Assembly (NCBI GenBank): GCA_030615745.1
Contig: JAUWYR010000002.1
Location: 27,470 to 91,469, forward strand
Direction: 5' to 3'
DNA length: 64,000 bases
Source of the DNA: Candidatus Zixiibacteriota bacterium
Lineage (GTDB): Bacteria; Zixibacteria; MSB-5A5; SM23-73-2
Shown here: positions 18,890-27,414 of the stretch, one piece after another
Layout of the letters: every line of letters begins with the position of its first letter
Numbering within the stretch: the first letter of the stretch is position 1
Program-made: the position numbers and the translations under genes
The notes under the pieces: model-generated
Told to the model about the DNA's origin: nothing
What the model saw: only the letters and a program-made list of their open reading frames with translations
The model's database searches: none

Positions 18890-19771
18890 TTGTCAGTTGC
18901 AAAAATCAAAAACATCTTTAAAAAGCTAAAGGAGGGAAAATACTTACACATAATGCTTTTGCCCGATGGTAAAAAGGGTCTAAGGTTCAAAATATCTTTG
19001 AAATTAGCCTATTTTTTAGCCTTTTTAATCGGTTTATTCCTAATATTTGTGATGGTTCTGGTGATATCTTATGGAAAGGTTTTTTATAAAGCCCTTCAGG
19101 CAAAATCATTAGCTTTGGAGAACAGACGCCTTTCCGAATATAACGCTAAAGTGACAGAGCTTGAAAAACAGTTAAAAGCTTACAGAAGTTTTATCCAAAA
19201 AATTGGAAAGTTAGCCGGGGTAGAATATCCAACAAAAAATGAGCCAAACATAGATTATAAAAAGGATTTCTACACAATGTTGGAGGAGGCAAGTTCTGAT
19301 AGTAAAAGTTTTAATAAGTTTGACTTTTTTGGTCGATTGCGAAAGTCATATATTAACCCTTTTTTTGAGGATTTCATACCGAGAGGTTTCCCAGTGGGGG
19401 GTTGGATAACAAAGGGTTTTGTGGAAAAAAAAGAGAAGTTGGGTGTGGAACACCCTGGAGTGGATATAGCATGTAAGGAGGGAACAGAGGTGAAAGCGAC
19501 TGCTTGGGGGTGGGTAAAATTTGCTGGCTGGGACCCGGAATACGGGAATCTTTTAATCTTAGAACATCGAGAAGGTTATTCAACATTTTATGGTCATAAC
19601 AAAAAGCTAAAAGTTTTAGAGGGTGAATTTGTTGAGAGGGAAAAAGTGATTGCCCTATCAGGGAACACCGGAAGGAGTTCTGCTCCCCATCTTCATTATG
19701 AGATCAGAAAAGATGGGGTGCCAGTCGACCCAAAAAACTTTTTAACTATAGAGGAAAAAGATGAAAAATAA
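18890..19771 (+). CDS. M23-family peptidoglycan endopeptidase, membrane anchored
   Basis: The 293-residue protein has one N-terminal transmembrane segment (LAYFLAFLIGLFLIFVMVLVI), a coiled coil at about 70-110 and a C-terminal LytM/M23 domain. Zinc-site motifs are HPGVDIACKEG and HLHYEIRKDG, with YGHNKKL between. Start is a TTG (18890) with AAGGA upstream. The stop overlaps the bactofilin gene by 11 bp. A pairing of M23 peptidase with bactofilin is common and suggests that the cytoskeletal polymer localises cell-wall cutting; here the pair also follows parAB. Confidence 0.9.
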   Translation: MSVAKIKNIFKKLKEGKYLHIMLLPDGKKGLRFKISLKLAYFLAFLIGLFLIFVMVLVISYGKVFYKALQAKSLALENRRLSEYNAKVTELEKQLKAYRSFIQKIGKLAGVEYPTKNEPNIDYKKDFYTMLEEASSDSKSFNKFDFFGRLRKSYINPFFEDFIPRGFPVGGWITKGFVEKKEKLGVEHPGVDIACKEGTEVKATAWGWVKFAGWDPEYGNLLILEHREGYSTFYGHNKKLKVLEGEFVEREKVIALSGNTGRSSAPHLHYEIRKDGVPVDPKNFLTIEEKDEK

Positions 19772-20144
19772 AAAAGGAGAAGGAGAGTTGAACACCATTA
19801 TCGGGAAAGGGACAATTTTTGAAGGAACCCTTACTGTTCAAAGTGGATTAAGGATTGATGGGACAGTCAAGGGAAAGGTTTCTGGTGCCGATACAATATC
19901 AATTGGGGAAGATGGGAAACTCGAAGCTGACCTTAATGCAAAAATAATAATTGTTGGTGGGAACGTGACAGGTAATATTTTTGCAAAGGAGAAAATTGAG
20001 CTTCAACCTAATTCCGTTGTCACTGGAGATTTGACAACTAAAAGCCTTGTTGTTGAGGAGGGTGCGATCTTTTGTGGAAAATGCAATATGAAAGAGGAAA
20101 AGTATAGTCAAAAAAAGTCCGAAGGATCTTCTGATTGTGGATAA
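19761..20144 (+). CDS. Bactofilin
   Basis: The 127-residue protein is a polymer-forming cytoskeletal protein: NTIIGKGTIFEGTLTVQSGLRIDGTVKGKV starts the right-handed beta-helix with its regular hydrophobic-glycine spacing, continuing to about residue 108. Bactofilins form membrane-associated filaments that position wall enzymes. It overlaps the upstream M23 peptidase gene. The C-terminal KKSEGSSDCG tail is encoded by a TCCGAAGGATCTT dispersed-repeat fragment, and the stop codon lies in a DnaA-box-like sequence (GTGGATAAC). Confidence 0.93.
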   Translation: MKNKKGEGELNTIIGKGTIFEGTLTVQSGLRIDGTVKGKVSGADTISIGEDGKLEADLNAKIIIVGGNVTGNIFAKEKIELQPNSVVTGDLTTKSLVVEEGAIFCGKCNMKEEKYSQKKSEGSSDCG

Positions 20145-20232
20145 CTAAAAGATTGTGTTGAAAAGATGTTAATTGTTTTATTATCAACGAGTTAGCTTAA
20201 TGAATTGACCGTTTTCAGCTTAGTTATCCACA
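20137..20232. promoter_or_regulatory. Inverted pair of perfect DnaA boxes
   Basis: TGTGGATAA (20137-20145) and TTATCCACA (20224-20232) are exact consensus DnaA boxes facing each other. The matching arms extend to 14 bp (TTGTGGATAACTAA and TTAGTTATCCACAA) across about 75 bp of AT-rich sequence in the gap after bactofilin. Confidence 0.65.
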
Positions 20233-20324
20233 AAATTTAAAGGTAACTTTTTAAGATGATTTAACTTAAACCAAGCTAAAAAAACCTTTTGATTAAGTGG
20301 TAAACAGAATCGATTGAAGTACCT

Positions 20325-21038
20325 ATGCTTGAGATGAAATTGCCAATTTTTGGAACAATATTTTTTATTTTAGGTCTTTTTTTCTTATTATATCTTTTTG
20401 TAAGGATTTTGCGTCCAATTCTTCAGAAGAACAAAAAAAGTAAAAGAAGAGTCAACTCTCAATCGAGTGTAGTTGATTCATCTTTATTTATTATTGCTTT
20501 GGTTTTTCTTTTATTTTCCTGGTTTTTTTTCTGGACTGGAAGGTCATTAAGAGGATTTCATACATTTTATCCCCAAACTCAGGTTGGAGAAATGGAAGTG
20601 ATTCCGGAGACTCAAACCGCCTCAAGGTTAGTTTTAACCTTTTTCGGGTCAAATGGGAAAAGTTATATCCAAAGCCTTTTCATCTCCGGGGACAAATTGC
20701 GGATCGAGGCTGAATATTTGAATTTTAAACCCTGGGTAAAAGGATTAGGGGTTTATCCTTGTTACAAGATAGTTAGAATAAATGTTCTGGATATATCTGA
20801 TCCCAAATTAGGTGAGGGTGAAGTTAAATCAATAATATCCGAAGGATTTCCGAAGGACTCTTCGAGCATAGAATTTGAGCTTTTAGAGGGAGGGACTGAT
20901 CTATTTTTTTGGACTGAAAAGTTCGATAAGGTCTTACCCTGGGTACAGACAAAGGTTTTGAAAAGCGAATATTTTTCTATTGCTCAACAAGTGGTAAAAA
21001 AGATTTACATCACAGAAGAAAAGATCGACTTAAGCTAA
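20325..21038 (+). CDS. Uncharacterised membrane protein (237 aa)
   Basis: Two transmembrane segments lie at the N-terminus (IFGTIFFILGLFFLLYLFV and a second near residue 60, LFIIALVFLLFSWFFF), followed by an extracytoplasmic domain of about 160 residues with SLFISGDKLRIEAEYLNFKP as its most distinctive block. This resembles a poorly characterised family sometimes labelled as efflux related without evidence; I would not assign transport. Near residue 170 the sequence ISEGFPKDSSSI is encoded by two fused copies of the TCCGAAGGA repeat, an in-frame insertion. It stands alone between the bactofilin gap and the moxR promoter. Confidence 0.65.
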   Translation: MLEMKLPIFGTIFFILGLFFLLYLFVRILRPILQKNKKSKRRVNSQSSVVDSSLFIIALVFLLFSWFFFWTGRSLRGFHTFYPQTQVGEMEVIPETQTASRLVLTFFGSNGKSYIQSLFISGDKLRIEAEYLNFKPWVKGLGVYPCYKIVRINVLDISDPKLGEGEVKSIISEGFPKDSSSIEFELLEGGTDLFFWTEKFDKVLPWVQTKVLKSEYFSIAQQVVKKIYITEEKIDLS

Positions 21039-21163
21039 ATTACTACAACTTAGGCTTTTTTCTTCATGGTAAGTTTCAGTTTTTCATCTGTTTCATCTGT
21101 TTAATCTGTTGGGATTTTTTCATCTTTTGGCAATCTTTTATCTTCTCCGTATATATAATTGAG

Positions 21164-21192
21164 TTGACAATTAGAACCCATTGAATTAATTT
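21164..21192 (+). promoter_or_regulatory. Probable moxR promoter
   Basis: TTGACA at 21164-21169 and TAATTT at 21187-21192 are 17 bp apart, 65 bp upstream of the moxR start. Confidence 0.5.
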
Positions 21193-21256
21193 AAAAATGG
21201 GTTAAGTTTTGGGTTTTTTTGACTTTTTACCCGAAAAAAGTTTTTCTGGAGGAATA

Positions 21257-22267
21257 ATGGCTGAACAAAAGATTGAGAAAAAAGACATTGAGGCAGTAGA
21301 GAAGTTAAAAGAGGCAAGGGATAGAATAAAAAATGAGATAAAAAAAGTAATTATCGGGCAGGAAAAAGTTATTGATGAGCTATTGATTGCTCTTTTGTCC
21401 AATGGGCATTGTCTTTTGATAGGTGTTCCCGGGTTAGCTAAGACACTTTTGATCTCCACAATAGCTAAGATTTTAGACTTAAAGTTCTCAAGAATTCAGT
21501 TCACCCCTGACCTTATGCCCTCGGATATCACAGGAACTGATATAATTCAGGAAAATGTAACAACTGGGGAAAGGTCTTTCAGATTTGTAAAGGGTCCCAT
21601 CTTTGCTAATATAATTTTGGCAGATGAGATCAACAGAACCCCTCCCAAAACTCAGTCAGCTTTACTTCAGGCGATGCAGGAGCATGAGGTCACAGCAGGT
21701 GGGACAACCTATAAGTTGTCTGAACCCTTCTTTGTTCTGGCAACTCAGAATCCTATTGAGCAGGAGGGGACATATCCATTGCCAGAAGCTCAACTCGATA
21801 GATTTATGTTCAATGTCTATATAGATTATCCTTCAGAGGAGGAGGAAAATCTGATTGTCAAGACCACCACCTCTGCATATTCCTGGGATCTAAAAAAGGT
21901 GATGGGAGCAGATGAGATAGTAAGATTACAGAAGCTTGCAAGAAGGGTTCCGGTGTCTGACCACGTGATAAACTATGCGGTAAGACTTGCTCGAAGCACC
22001 AGACCTAATCCATCAAATTCTTTTGAATATATCAAAAACTGGATTAGCTGGGGAACAGGACCAAGAGCATCCCAGTATATGATCTTAGGTGCAAAGATCA
22101 TGGCGATCCTGGATGGAAGATATACTCCATCAGTTGATGATGTGAGAGGAGTAGCACGCCCGGTTATGCGACACCGGATCGTAACAAGCTTCAATGCGGA
22201 GGCAGATGGAGTCGGGACACTGGATATAATAAATAAGTTGTTGGAAGATGTTAAAGAAAAGGGATAA
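21257..22267 (+). CDS. MoxR-family AAA+ ATPase
   Basis: The protein has Walker A GVPGLAKT, the MoxR-typical FSRIQFTPDLMPSDITG, Walker B ILADEINRTPPKTQ and sensor ATQNPIEQEGTYPLPEAQLDRF. MoxR ATPases act as chaperones for VWA-domain proteins; DUF58 and BatA-like VWA genes lie downstream at 25497 and 29327. An open frame extends to 21209, but the ATG at 21257 has TGGAGGAATA just upstream and gives MAEQKIEKKD, so it is chosen, leaving 336 residues. The usual adjacent DUF58 gene is displaced by a restriction-modification cassette. Confidence 0.94.
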   Translation: MAEQKIEKKDIEAVEKLKEARDRIKNEIKKVIIGQEKVIDELLIALLSNGHCLLIGVPGLAKTLLISTIAKILDLKFSRIQFTPDLMPSDITGTDIIQENVTTGERSFRFVKGPIFANIILADEINRTPPKTQSALLQAMQEHEVTAGGTTYKLSEPFFVLATQNPIEQEGTYPLPEAQLDRFMFNVYIDYPSEEEENLIVKTTTSAYSWDLKKVMGADEIVRLQKLARRVPVSDHVINYAVRLARSTRPNPSNSFEYIKNWISWGTGPRASQYMILGAKIMAILDGRYTPSVDDVRGVARPVMRHRIVTSFNAEADGVGTLDIINKLLEDVKEKG

Positions 22268-22298
22268 ATAAATTGTAAAAGTTACACAGGAGGTGAAG

Positions 22299-22709
22299 GT
22301 GAGGTTGAAAATTTGTAATTTAATTTTTTTCGTATTTTTGATTTTTACTTTTTTAATTTTTAACTATTCTACACCTTATGCTCAAAAGTTGGGCTTCAAA
22401 AAAATCACCAATGAAGTCTCTTTATATCAGAACCGTTACGATGATTTTCTAAATGCGGGGCAGACCTTTCAGTTGGTCTGTATAAACAGTTTCCGGCTTT
22501 TGACCTGGTTTAATTTGGAGATAACCTGGGATTTGAATTATGATTTAGAGAAAGAGGATAAATTCACCCATTATGTTGAAGTAGGTATAGTCAAAGAGCT
22601 TTTACCTCACTTCAGCGTAAACTACCAGAGAATACATGGCACCTTTATAGGGCCCTGGCGCAAAAGTTCTGCGCCTGTAAATCAGGTAGGGATAAGATAT
22701 TCTTTTTAA
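22299..22709 (+). CDS. Small exported, outer-membrane-like protein
   Basis: The protein starts with a clear signal peptide (LIFFVFLIFTFLIFNYSTPYAQ) and is then built of alternating hydrophobic residues, NLEITWDLNYDLEK and HYVEVGIVKELLPHFSVNYQR, ending in GIRYSF with an aromatic last residue, as in small outer-membrane beta-barrels. The GTG at 22299 is preferred to the GTG at 22293 because AGGAGG at 22288-22293 would overlap the latter. It follows moxR by 31 bp and is probably co-transcribed. No specific family is recognised. Confidence 0.6.
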   Translation: MRLKICNLIFFVFLIFTFLIFNYSTPYAQKLGFKKITNEVSLYQNRYDDFLNAGQTFQLVCINSFRLLTWFNLEITWDLNYDLEKEDKFTHYVEVGIVKELLPHFSVNYQRIHGTFIGPWRKSSAPVNQVGIRYSF

Positions 22710-22771
22710 GAAGAGGCGATTAGGATGAGAAGAGGGTTCAGCGAATAGAGCGGTTTTTAATTAATAAGTTT

Positions 22772-24118
22772 ATGGTGACAAAGATTAAAAATAAGTCTAA
22801 AGCAAAAACTCAGAAAGCGGTCTCGGTTAAAACTAAGAGAAGTAGAAAAAAAACGAGTTATAAACTGGCTAATTTTAGAGAGTGTCTGCTTGGAGAAAAG
22901 CCGATTACATATGCTATAGATAGAAAAAAGATAAAGAAGTTAGAATTGACGCTTATTCCAAATATACAGTTCATATATGAATTAGCCTTAGCGAGATTTG
23001 AGTTGAGAGCATTAGGCGCAGATTTTGAGGTTGTTAATAATCTGAGGTCGTTCAATGTATTAAATGATGTTGATGAAGATTTTCTGTGCAGACGCTTGGC
23101 ATATTTTGAAAATGTAGGTTCACGAAAAACTGATTACTATTGCCTTCAGCAATACAATATAACACGTTCTGTCAATCAATATCTCACTCACTGGATTTAT
23201 CCTTATAAAGGTAAGTATCATCCTCAGATGATTAGAGCATTGTTGAATATTATAGGGATAAAAGAAGGTGAAACGGTACTGGACCCGTTCATAGGAAGCG
23301 GAACTACGGCAGTAGAGTGTCAGATATTTGGGATAAATTGTATAGGTATAGATGTTTCTCCATTGTGTGTTCTTATTAGTAAAGTAAAGACGGAATCAAT
23401 TTATGCGTTGGATGAAATAGCTAAAAATATTAGCAGTGTAAAACCTAATAAAATTGTTCTCAATCAAGGTGATATTTTTGCTGAAACAGAAATAGTCAAG
23501 ATAGGTAATGACCGAGTAGAGAATTTCTTCACGATGGCTGAAATGATTGCGCATAGTGATAATAGTCGCAGAGGTAAAAATTTCGAAAAATCCTTTTATG
23601 AAAATGAGAGGAAGATGATAGCATCTATAAAAGATTTCAAAAGTGCTGTGGAGAGATTCAATTTAAGATTGGGGAAAATGCGAATTGAAGAGGGAGATGC
23701 ACGAAGTTTGAATATTAAATCGAACTCAATCGATGGAATTATTACCTCTCCTCCTTATTCAATTGCATTGAATTATGTTGAAAACGATGCGCATTCTCTT
23801 GAAGCATTAGGGTATGATTTAAAAAGAATAAAAGATGATTTTATAGGAGTTAGAGGAACAGGGTTTAAAAAATTTGAACTTTACTATGATGACATGTATA
23901 AATCAATCCAAGAAATGCATAGGGTTTTGAAAAAGGGTAGATATTGTGTAATTGTTATTGGAAATGTTACTTTTCAAGGAAAAGAGATAGATACAGCCAA
24001 TAAAATAATTAGTTTTTGTCGAGATGTTGGTTTTAAATATGTCAAGAAGATAGAAAAAATCATTTATGGATTATATAATGTGATGCAAAAGGAATATATC
24101 TTAATTTTCAAAAAGTGA
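22772..24118 (+). CDS. Site-specific DNA methyltransferase (SPPY type)
   Basis: The 448-residue protein has a very basic N-terminal 30 residues, then IYPYKGKYHPQMI and the SAM-binding motif DPFIGSGTT at residues 171-179, with the catalytic TSPPYS near residue 325. SPPY is characteristic of N4-cytosine methylation, though some N6-adenine enzymes use it. The order SAM motif then catalytic motif, separated by about 145 residues, places the probable target-recognition region between them. Two genes downstream lies a PD-(D/E)XK nuclease, so this is the protective half of a restriction-modification system. The target sequence cannot be read from the protein. Confidence 0.88.
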   Translation: MVTKIKNKSKAKTQKAVSVKTKRSRKKTSYKLANFRECLLGEKPITYAIDRKKIKKLELTLIPNIQFIYELALARFELRALGADFEVVNNLRSFNVLNDVDEDFLCRRLAYFENVGSRKTDYYCLQQYNITRSVNQYLTHWIYPYKGKYHPQMIRALLNIIGIKEGETVLDPFIGSGTTAVECQIFGINCIGIDVSPLCVLISKVKTESIYALDEIAKNISSVKPNKIVLNQGDIFAETEIVKIGNDRVENFFTMAEMIAHSDNSRRGKNFEKSFYENERKMIASIKDFKSAVERFNLRLGKMRIEEGDARSLNIKSNSIDGIITSPPYSIALNYVENDAHSLEALGYDLKRIKDDFIGVRGTGFKKFELYYDDMYKSIQEMHRVLKKGRYCVIVIGNVTFQGKEIDTANKIISFCRDVGFKYVKKIEKIIYGLYNVMQKEYILIFKK

Positions 24119-24148
24119 GAGAGTTGCAACGTTTTACAGGAGGTTACA

Positions 24149-24541
24149 ATGCCGTTTATCACTCGGGCCAGAAATTTTGTAGATAATCCACAACCCGATC
24201 ACGCATCGCATCCTCGATTTCCGGTTATGGTTGAAACCGTTCGCTATTTGCTCGACTGTGCTATTGGAATAGAGAATGCAGTTTCAACTAACGAGATAAT
24301 AGATTTTCTACATGGAGCTGGGCACGATATAGACAGGGAAACATGGCAGATTGAGGTTTTAGGATATCTAAGAGATAATGGAATATTCATTGGTTCCAGC
24401 GGACAGAGAGGTATGTTTCTTATTCGAGACCAAAACGATGCAAGGGAAGCACGGAACTTTATCCGTAACAGGATCGAAAGAGAAAGACAAAGATTATCGG
24501 CTTTGGAGAATTTAATGGGAGAAGCAGGATGGACAATTTAA
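24149..24541 (+). CDS. Small winged-helix-like protein of the R-M cassette
   Basis: The 130-residue protein has AGGAGG ahead of its ATG and lies between methyltransferase and nuclease genes. Residues 28-90 (PVMVETVRYLLDCAIG, STNEIIDFLHGAGHDIDRETWQIEVLGYLRDNG, FIGSSGQRGMFLI) follow a winged-helix pattern with a final beta-wing, and the C-terminus is an Arg/Glu-rich helix. I do not recognise a named family. A controller protein or a DNA-binding subunit of the restriction enzyme are the obvious possibilities, both inferred from position. Confidence 0.6.
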   Translation: MPFITRARNFVDNPQPDHASHPRFPVMVETVRYLLDCAIGIENAVSTNEIIDFLHGAGHDIDRETWQIEVLGYLRDNGIFIGSSGQRGMFLIRDQNDAREARNFIRNRIERERQRLSALENLMGEAGWTI

Positions 24542-24579
24542 AGAGAAGTATTGAATAGAAAACAACAAGTTTTGCAATT

Positions 24580-25233
24580 ATGGAAGAAGATTATATTAAA
24601 CAGTTGGAAGCCACGATTTCAAAATTCATGGCTCCTATAAAGAATATACCTTTCCCCGTAGCGATAAAAGCCCTATCAGGTTACAAGGTGATCGCATTCG
24701 ATAAAAGCTCTAAAGAAGACTGTAGACTATTGGACAAACTGAAGACTGCCGCTCGAAGTGCTGGGGAAAAGGCTAAACAGGTAGGATTTGAGAGGAACAG
24801 ACCTAACGAGGTTGGGAATGATATTGAACCTTATGTGAAGAAAGCCTTATCTGATGTAGGGTTGAAGGCGGAAACACCAAGAAATGTCAAAGGTAAAAGG
24901 CAAGGTCTGGCTTACCCGGACATAGAAATTACAGAGCCTAATGGGAGAATTACTTACTTAGAATGCAAAACCTACAACATAAAAAACATTGCTACCAGCC
25001 AACGAGCTTTCTATTTTTCACCTTCAGTAAAAATTACTAATGATGCAAGGCATCTTTTACTAAGTTACCAAATTGAGCGAATACGAAGGCAAGAGAAAAC
25101 AATATTTGTGCCTGTGCATTGGCGTATTTATACTATTGATGATCTTCTGGTCTCAGTAAAACACGAATTCAATGCGAGCAATCGTGATATGTATAGAGAG
25201 GAAGCACTCTTGGTAGAGGGTTCAATAATATAG
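24580..25233 (+). CDS. Putative type II restriction endonuclease, PD-(D/E)XK fold
   Basis: The 217-residue protein carries YPDIEI with PD at residues 113-114 and, 14 residues later, YLECKTY with E128 and K130, giving the PD-x13-ExK catalytic core. An upstream conserved-looking acidic helix, NEVGNDIEPYVKKAL, would be the first core helix with E83 or E77. No membrane segment. Its place two genes after an SPPY methyltransferase supports restriction activity. Recognition specificity is unknown, and no clear named subfamily was recognised. Confidence 0.75.
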   Translation: MEEDYIKQLEATISKFMAPIKNIPFPVAIKALSGYKVIAFDKSSKEDCRLLDKLKTAARSAGEKAKQVGFERNRPNEVGNDIEPYVKKALSDVGLKAETPRNVKGKRQGLAYPDIEITEPNGRITYLECKTYNIKNIATSQRAFYFSPSVKITNDARHLLLSYQIERIRRQEKTIFVPVHWRIYTIDDLLVSVKHEFNASNRDMYREEALLVEGSII

Positions 25234-25241
25234 TAAATAAT

Positions 25242-25454
25242 ATGGTCAAGGATAAAAGAATAAAAAAAATCATAAAAGATATTGCAAAAAAGATTGTGAA
25301 GGAGTATAAGCCGGAAAAGATTATTTTTTTGCCTCTTATATTTACTGGGAATAGAGTTTTGCCTATTCCCCCTGATAGGTCGGGCACGCTTGCCCGACAA
25401 GAGATTCAATGCGGGGCTGGGAGCCCCGCCTATCATCAGGAGATGAAAAAATAG
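25242..25454 (+). pseudogene. Disrupted nucleotidyltransferase (MNT-like) gene start
   Basis: The first 28 residues, ending KIVKEYKPEKIIF, match the N-terminal helix of minimal nucleotidyltransferases, which would continue with LFGSYARG and a DxD pair. Here the frame instead passes into LPLIFTGNRVLP and then a GC-rich palindromic repeat (about 25370-25440), so the catalytic GS and Asp residues are absent. It follows the nuclease by 8 bp. It is best read as a wrecked antitoxin-type gene cut by a repeat, not a functional protein. Confidence 0.55.
25366..25440. repeat. GC-rich composite palindrome
   Basis: CCTGATAGG at the left and CCTATCATCAGG at the right enclose GTCGGGCACGCTTGCCCGAC and GCGGGGCTGGGAGCCCCGC, two nested hairpins. 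It terminates the nucleotidyltransferase-like frame. Confidence 0.8.
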
Positions 25455-25496
25455 AAAGAATGTCGGGTATAATACTATGATTAATAAGAGCTATTT

Positions 25497-26408
25497 ATGA
25501 ATGAAAATTCGAATAATTTTTCCTATCGAAGGTTTTTAAAACCGGATGTGGTCTCTAAACTATCCGGAATTGAGATAAAGGCGAGATTGGTGGTGGAGGG
25601 GTTTATCGCTGGTCTGCACAGGTCTCCTTATCACGGGTTCTCTGTTGAGTTCGCAGAACATCGTCAGTATATGCCAGGAGACCCGATAAGAAATATCGAC
25701 TGGAGGGTCTATGCTAAATCTGACAGATACTTTGTCAAAGAATTCGAGGAGGAAACTAATTTAAAAGCCTATATTCTGCTCGATACCTCCGGGTCTATGG
25801 GGTATAAGTCCAATGGAATCCATAAATTAGAATATAGCTTATATCTTTCAGCCTCCTTAGCCTATCTTATGCTTAAACAAAGGGACTCAGTTGGCCTGGT
25901 CGTATTTGATGAGCATATAAGAAAATATATACCTCCTAAATCAACTATGAGCCATCTTCATAACCTTTTAAAAGAGCTGGATAGATTAGAGCCATCGAAA
26001 ACGACTAATATAAGCTCAACTTTACATGAGATGGCTGAAAGGATTAAAAGAAGGGGGCTTATTATTGTTATCTCAGATTTACTTGATGATCCGGATCTTG
26101 TAATAAATGGATTAAAGCATTTCCGACACAAAAAACATGAGGTTATAGTTTTTCATATCTTGGACCCAAAAGAGAGAGATTTCGGTTTTCCAAGGGAGGC
26201 AATTTTTAAGGACTTGGAAACCGGTGAGGAGATTTTGACCTCTCCCTGGCAGATAAGAAAAGATTATAAACAAAAGCTTGAGCAAATAATTAAAAGATAC
26301 ACTCTCGAGTGCAGGGAAAGTATAATCGATTATGTTCTTTTAGATACCTCTGTTCCATATGATATCGCTTTATTTTCTTATCTGAGCAAAAGGAAAAGAC
26401 TTTTTTGA
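25497..26408 (+). CDS. DUF58 / VWA-like protein
   Basis: The 303-residue protein has the DUF58 signature GDPIRNIDWRVYAKSDRYFVKEFEEE near residue 60-85 and a VWA-type metal site LLDTSGSMGYKS near residue 95. No signal peptide or membrane span. Such proteins partner with MoxR ATPases; the matching moxR lies 3.2 kb upstream, the two being separated by an inserted restriction-modification cassette. A BatA-like gene lies 2.9 kb downstream. Confidence 0.9.
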   Translation: MNENSNNFSYRRFLKPDVVSKLSGIEIKARLVVEGFIAGLHRSPYHGFSVEFAEHRQYMPGDPIRNIDWRVYAKSDRYFVKEFEEETNLKAYILLDTSGSMGYKSNGIHKLEYSLYLSASLAYLMLKQRDSVGLVVFDEHIRKYIPPKSTMSHLHNLLKELDRLEPSKTTNISSTLHEMAERIKRRGLIIVISDLLDDPDLVINGLKHFRHKKHEVIVFHILDPKERDFGFPREAIFKDLETGEEILTSPWQIRKDYKQKLEQIIKRYTLECRESIIDYVLLDTSVPYDIALFSYLSKRKRLF

Positions 26409-26449
26409 GAGTAAGTTGTTAGTTGTTAGTTTTTAGTGGTTAGTTTGGT

Positions 26450-26480
26450 GTTGTTGCTGCATTTTAAATGCAGCAACAAC
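26450..26480. repeat. Perfect 15-bp hairpin between DUF58 and nfo
   Basis: GTTGTTGCTGCATTT and AAATGCAGCAACAAC pair with a 1-nt centre. Outside it, TTAGTTGTTAGTTTTTAG on the left faces CTAACAACTAATAACC on the right, so the whole gap 26412-26562 forms an outer inverted repeat. No T-run follows the hairpin, so it is not an obvious terminator. Confidence 0.75.
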
Positions 26481-26571
26481 AAGAGAGAGCAAATTGTTAG
26501 TGATTAGTGGTTTTTAATTTTTTTACTAACAACTAATAACCAACAACTAAAAACCAAAAACGAAGTTTTTC

Positions 26572-27414
26572 ATGATTCTTTTAGGTGCGCACACCTCAAT
26601 TGGTGGTGGGGTTTTCAAAGCACTCTTAAGAGGAAAGGAGCTTGAGTGCACAACTATCCAGATATTTACCAAGAACGCTAACCAGTGGTATACAAAAGAG
26701 CTCAAAATTGAGGATATTGAAAAATTTAAAAAGACTCAAAAAGAAACAGGGATAAAACCAGTGGTTGCGCATAATTCATATTTGATTAATATTGGCTCAA
26801 AAGATAAAGACTTGTTGAAAAAATCACAGGAATCACTTCTTTTAGAGCTTACCCGAACAGAGAAATTAGGCTTACAATATCTTGTTATGCATCCTGGTTC
26901 AAATCCTGATGAAAAAGATGGAATAAAAAGGATAGCAAATTCTTTAAATTGGGTTCACCAGAAAACTCCTCAATATAAGGCTATAATCTGTTTGGAGACA
27001 ACTGCTGGACAGGGAAACACTTTTGGGTGGAGATTTGAGCAATTAGCTCAAATTATTGAATTAGTTGAAGAAAAAGGCAGATTAGGCGTTTGTTATGACA
27101 CCGCACACACCTTTGCTGGAGGCTATGATATAAGGGATAAGAAAGCTTATGATGAGACCTTCAGAGAGTTCAATAAGATTATTGGACGAAAAAGGATAAA
27201 GGTTATCCATTTAAACGACTCAAAAAAAGGTTTGGGAACAAGGGTTGATAGACATGAGCATATCGGAAAAGGCTTTATAGGTTTGGTCGCTTTTGAAATC
27301 TTAATGAATGATTCAAAGTTTGAAAAGATTCCAAAGATAATCGAGACCCCAAAAATTGAAGATTGGGATAGGATAAATTTGAAATTGTTAAAGAGTTTGG
27401 TGAAAAATAAATAA
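26572..27414 (+). CDS. nfo: Endonuclease IV
   Basis: The 280-residue protein cleaves DNA at abasic sites using three zinc ions in a TIM barrel. Family motifs appear in order: GAHTSIGGG, VAHNSYLINIGS, CLETTAGQG, CYDTAHTFAGGYDI, HLNDSK and RVDRHEHIGKG, which contain the metal-binding His, Glu and Asp residues. Length is standard. Its stop is followed at once by the ATG of the TPR gene. It is unrelated in function to the MoxR/Bat cluster around it. Confidence 0.97.
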   Translation: MILLGAHTSIGGGVFKALLRGKELECTTIQIFTKNANQWYTKELKIEDIEKFKKTQKETGIKPVVAHNSYLINIGSKDKDLLKKSQESLLLELTRTEKLGLQYLVMHPGSNPDEKDGIKRIANSLNWVHQKTPQYKAIICLETTAGQGNTFGWRFEQLAQIIELVEEKGRLGVCYDTAHTFAGGYDIRDKKAYDETFREFNKIIGRKRIKVIHLNDSKKGLGTRVDRHEHIGKGFIGLVAFEILMNDSKFEKIPKIIETPKIEDWDRINLKLLKSLVKNK

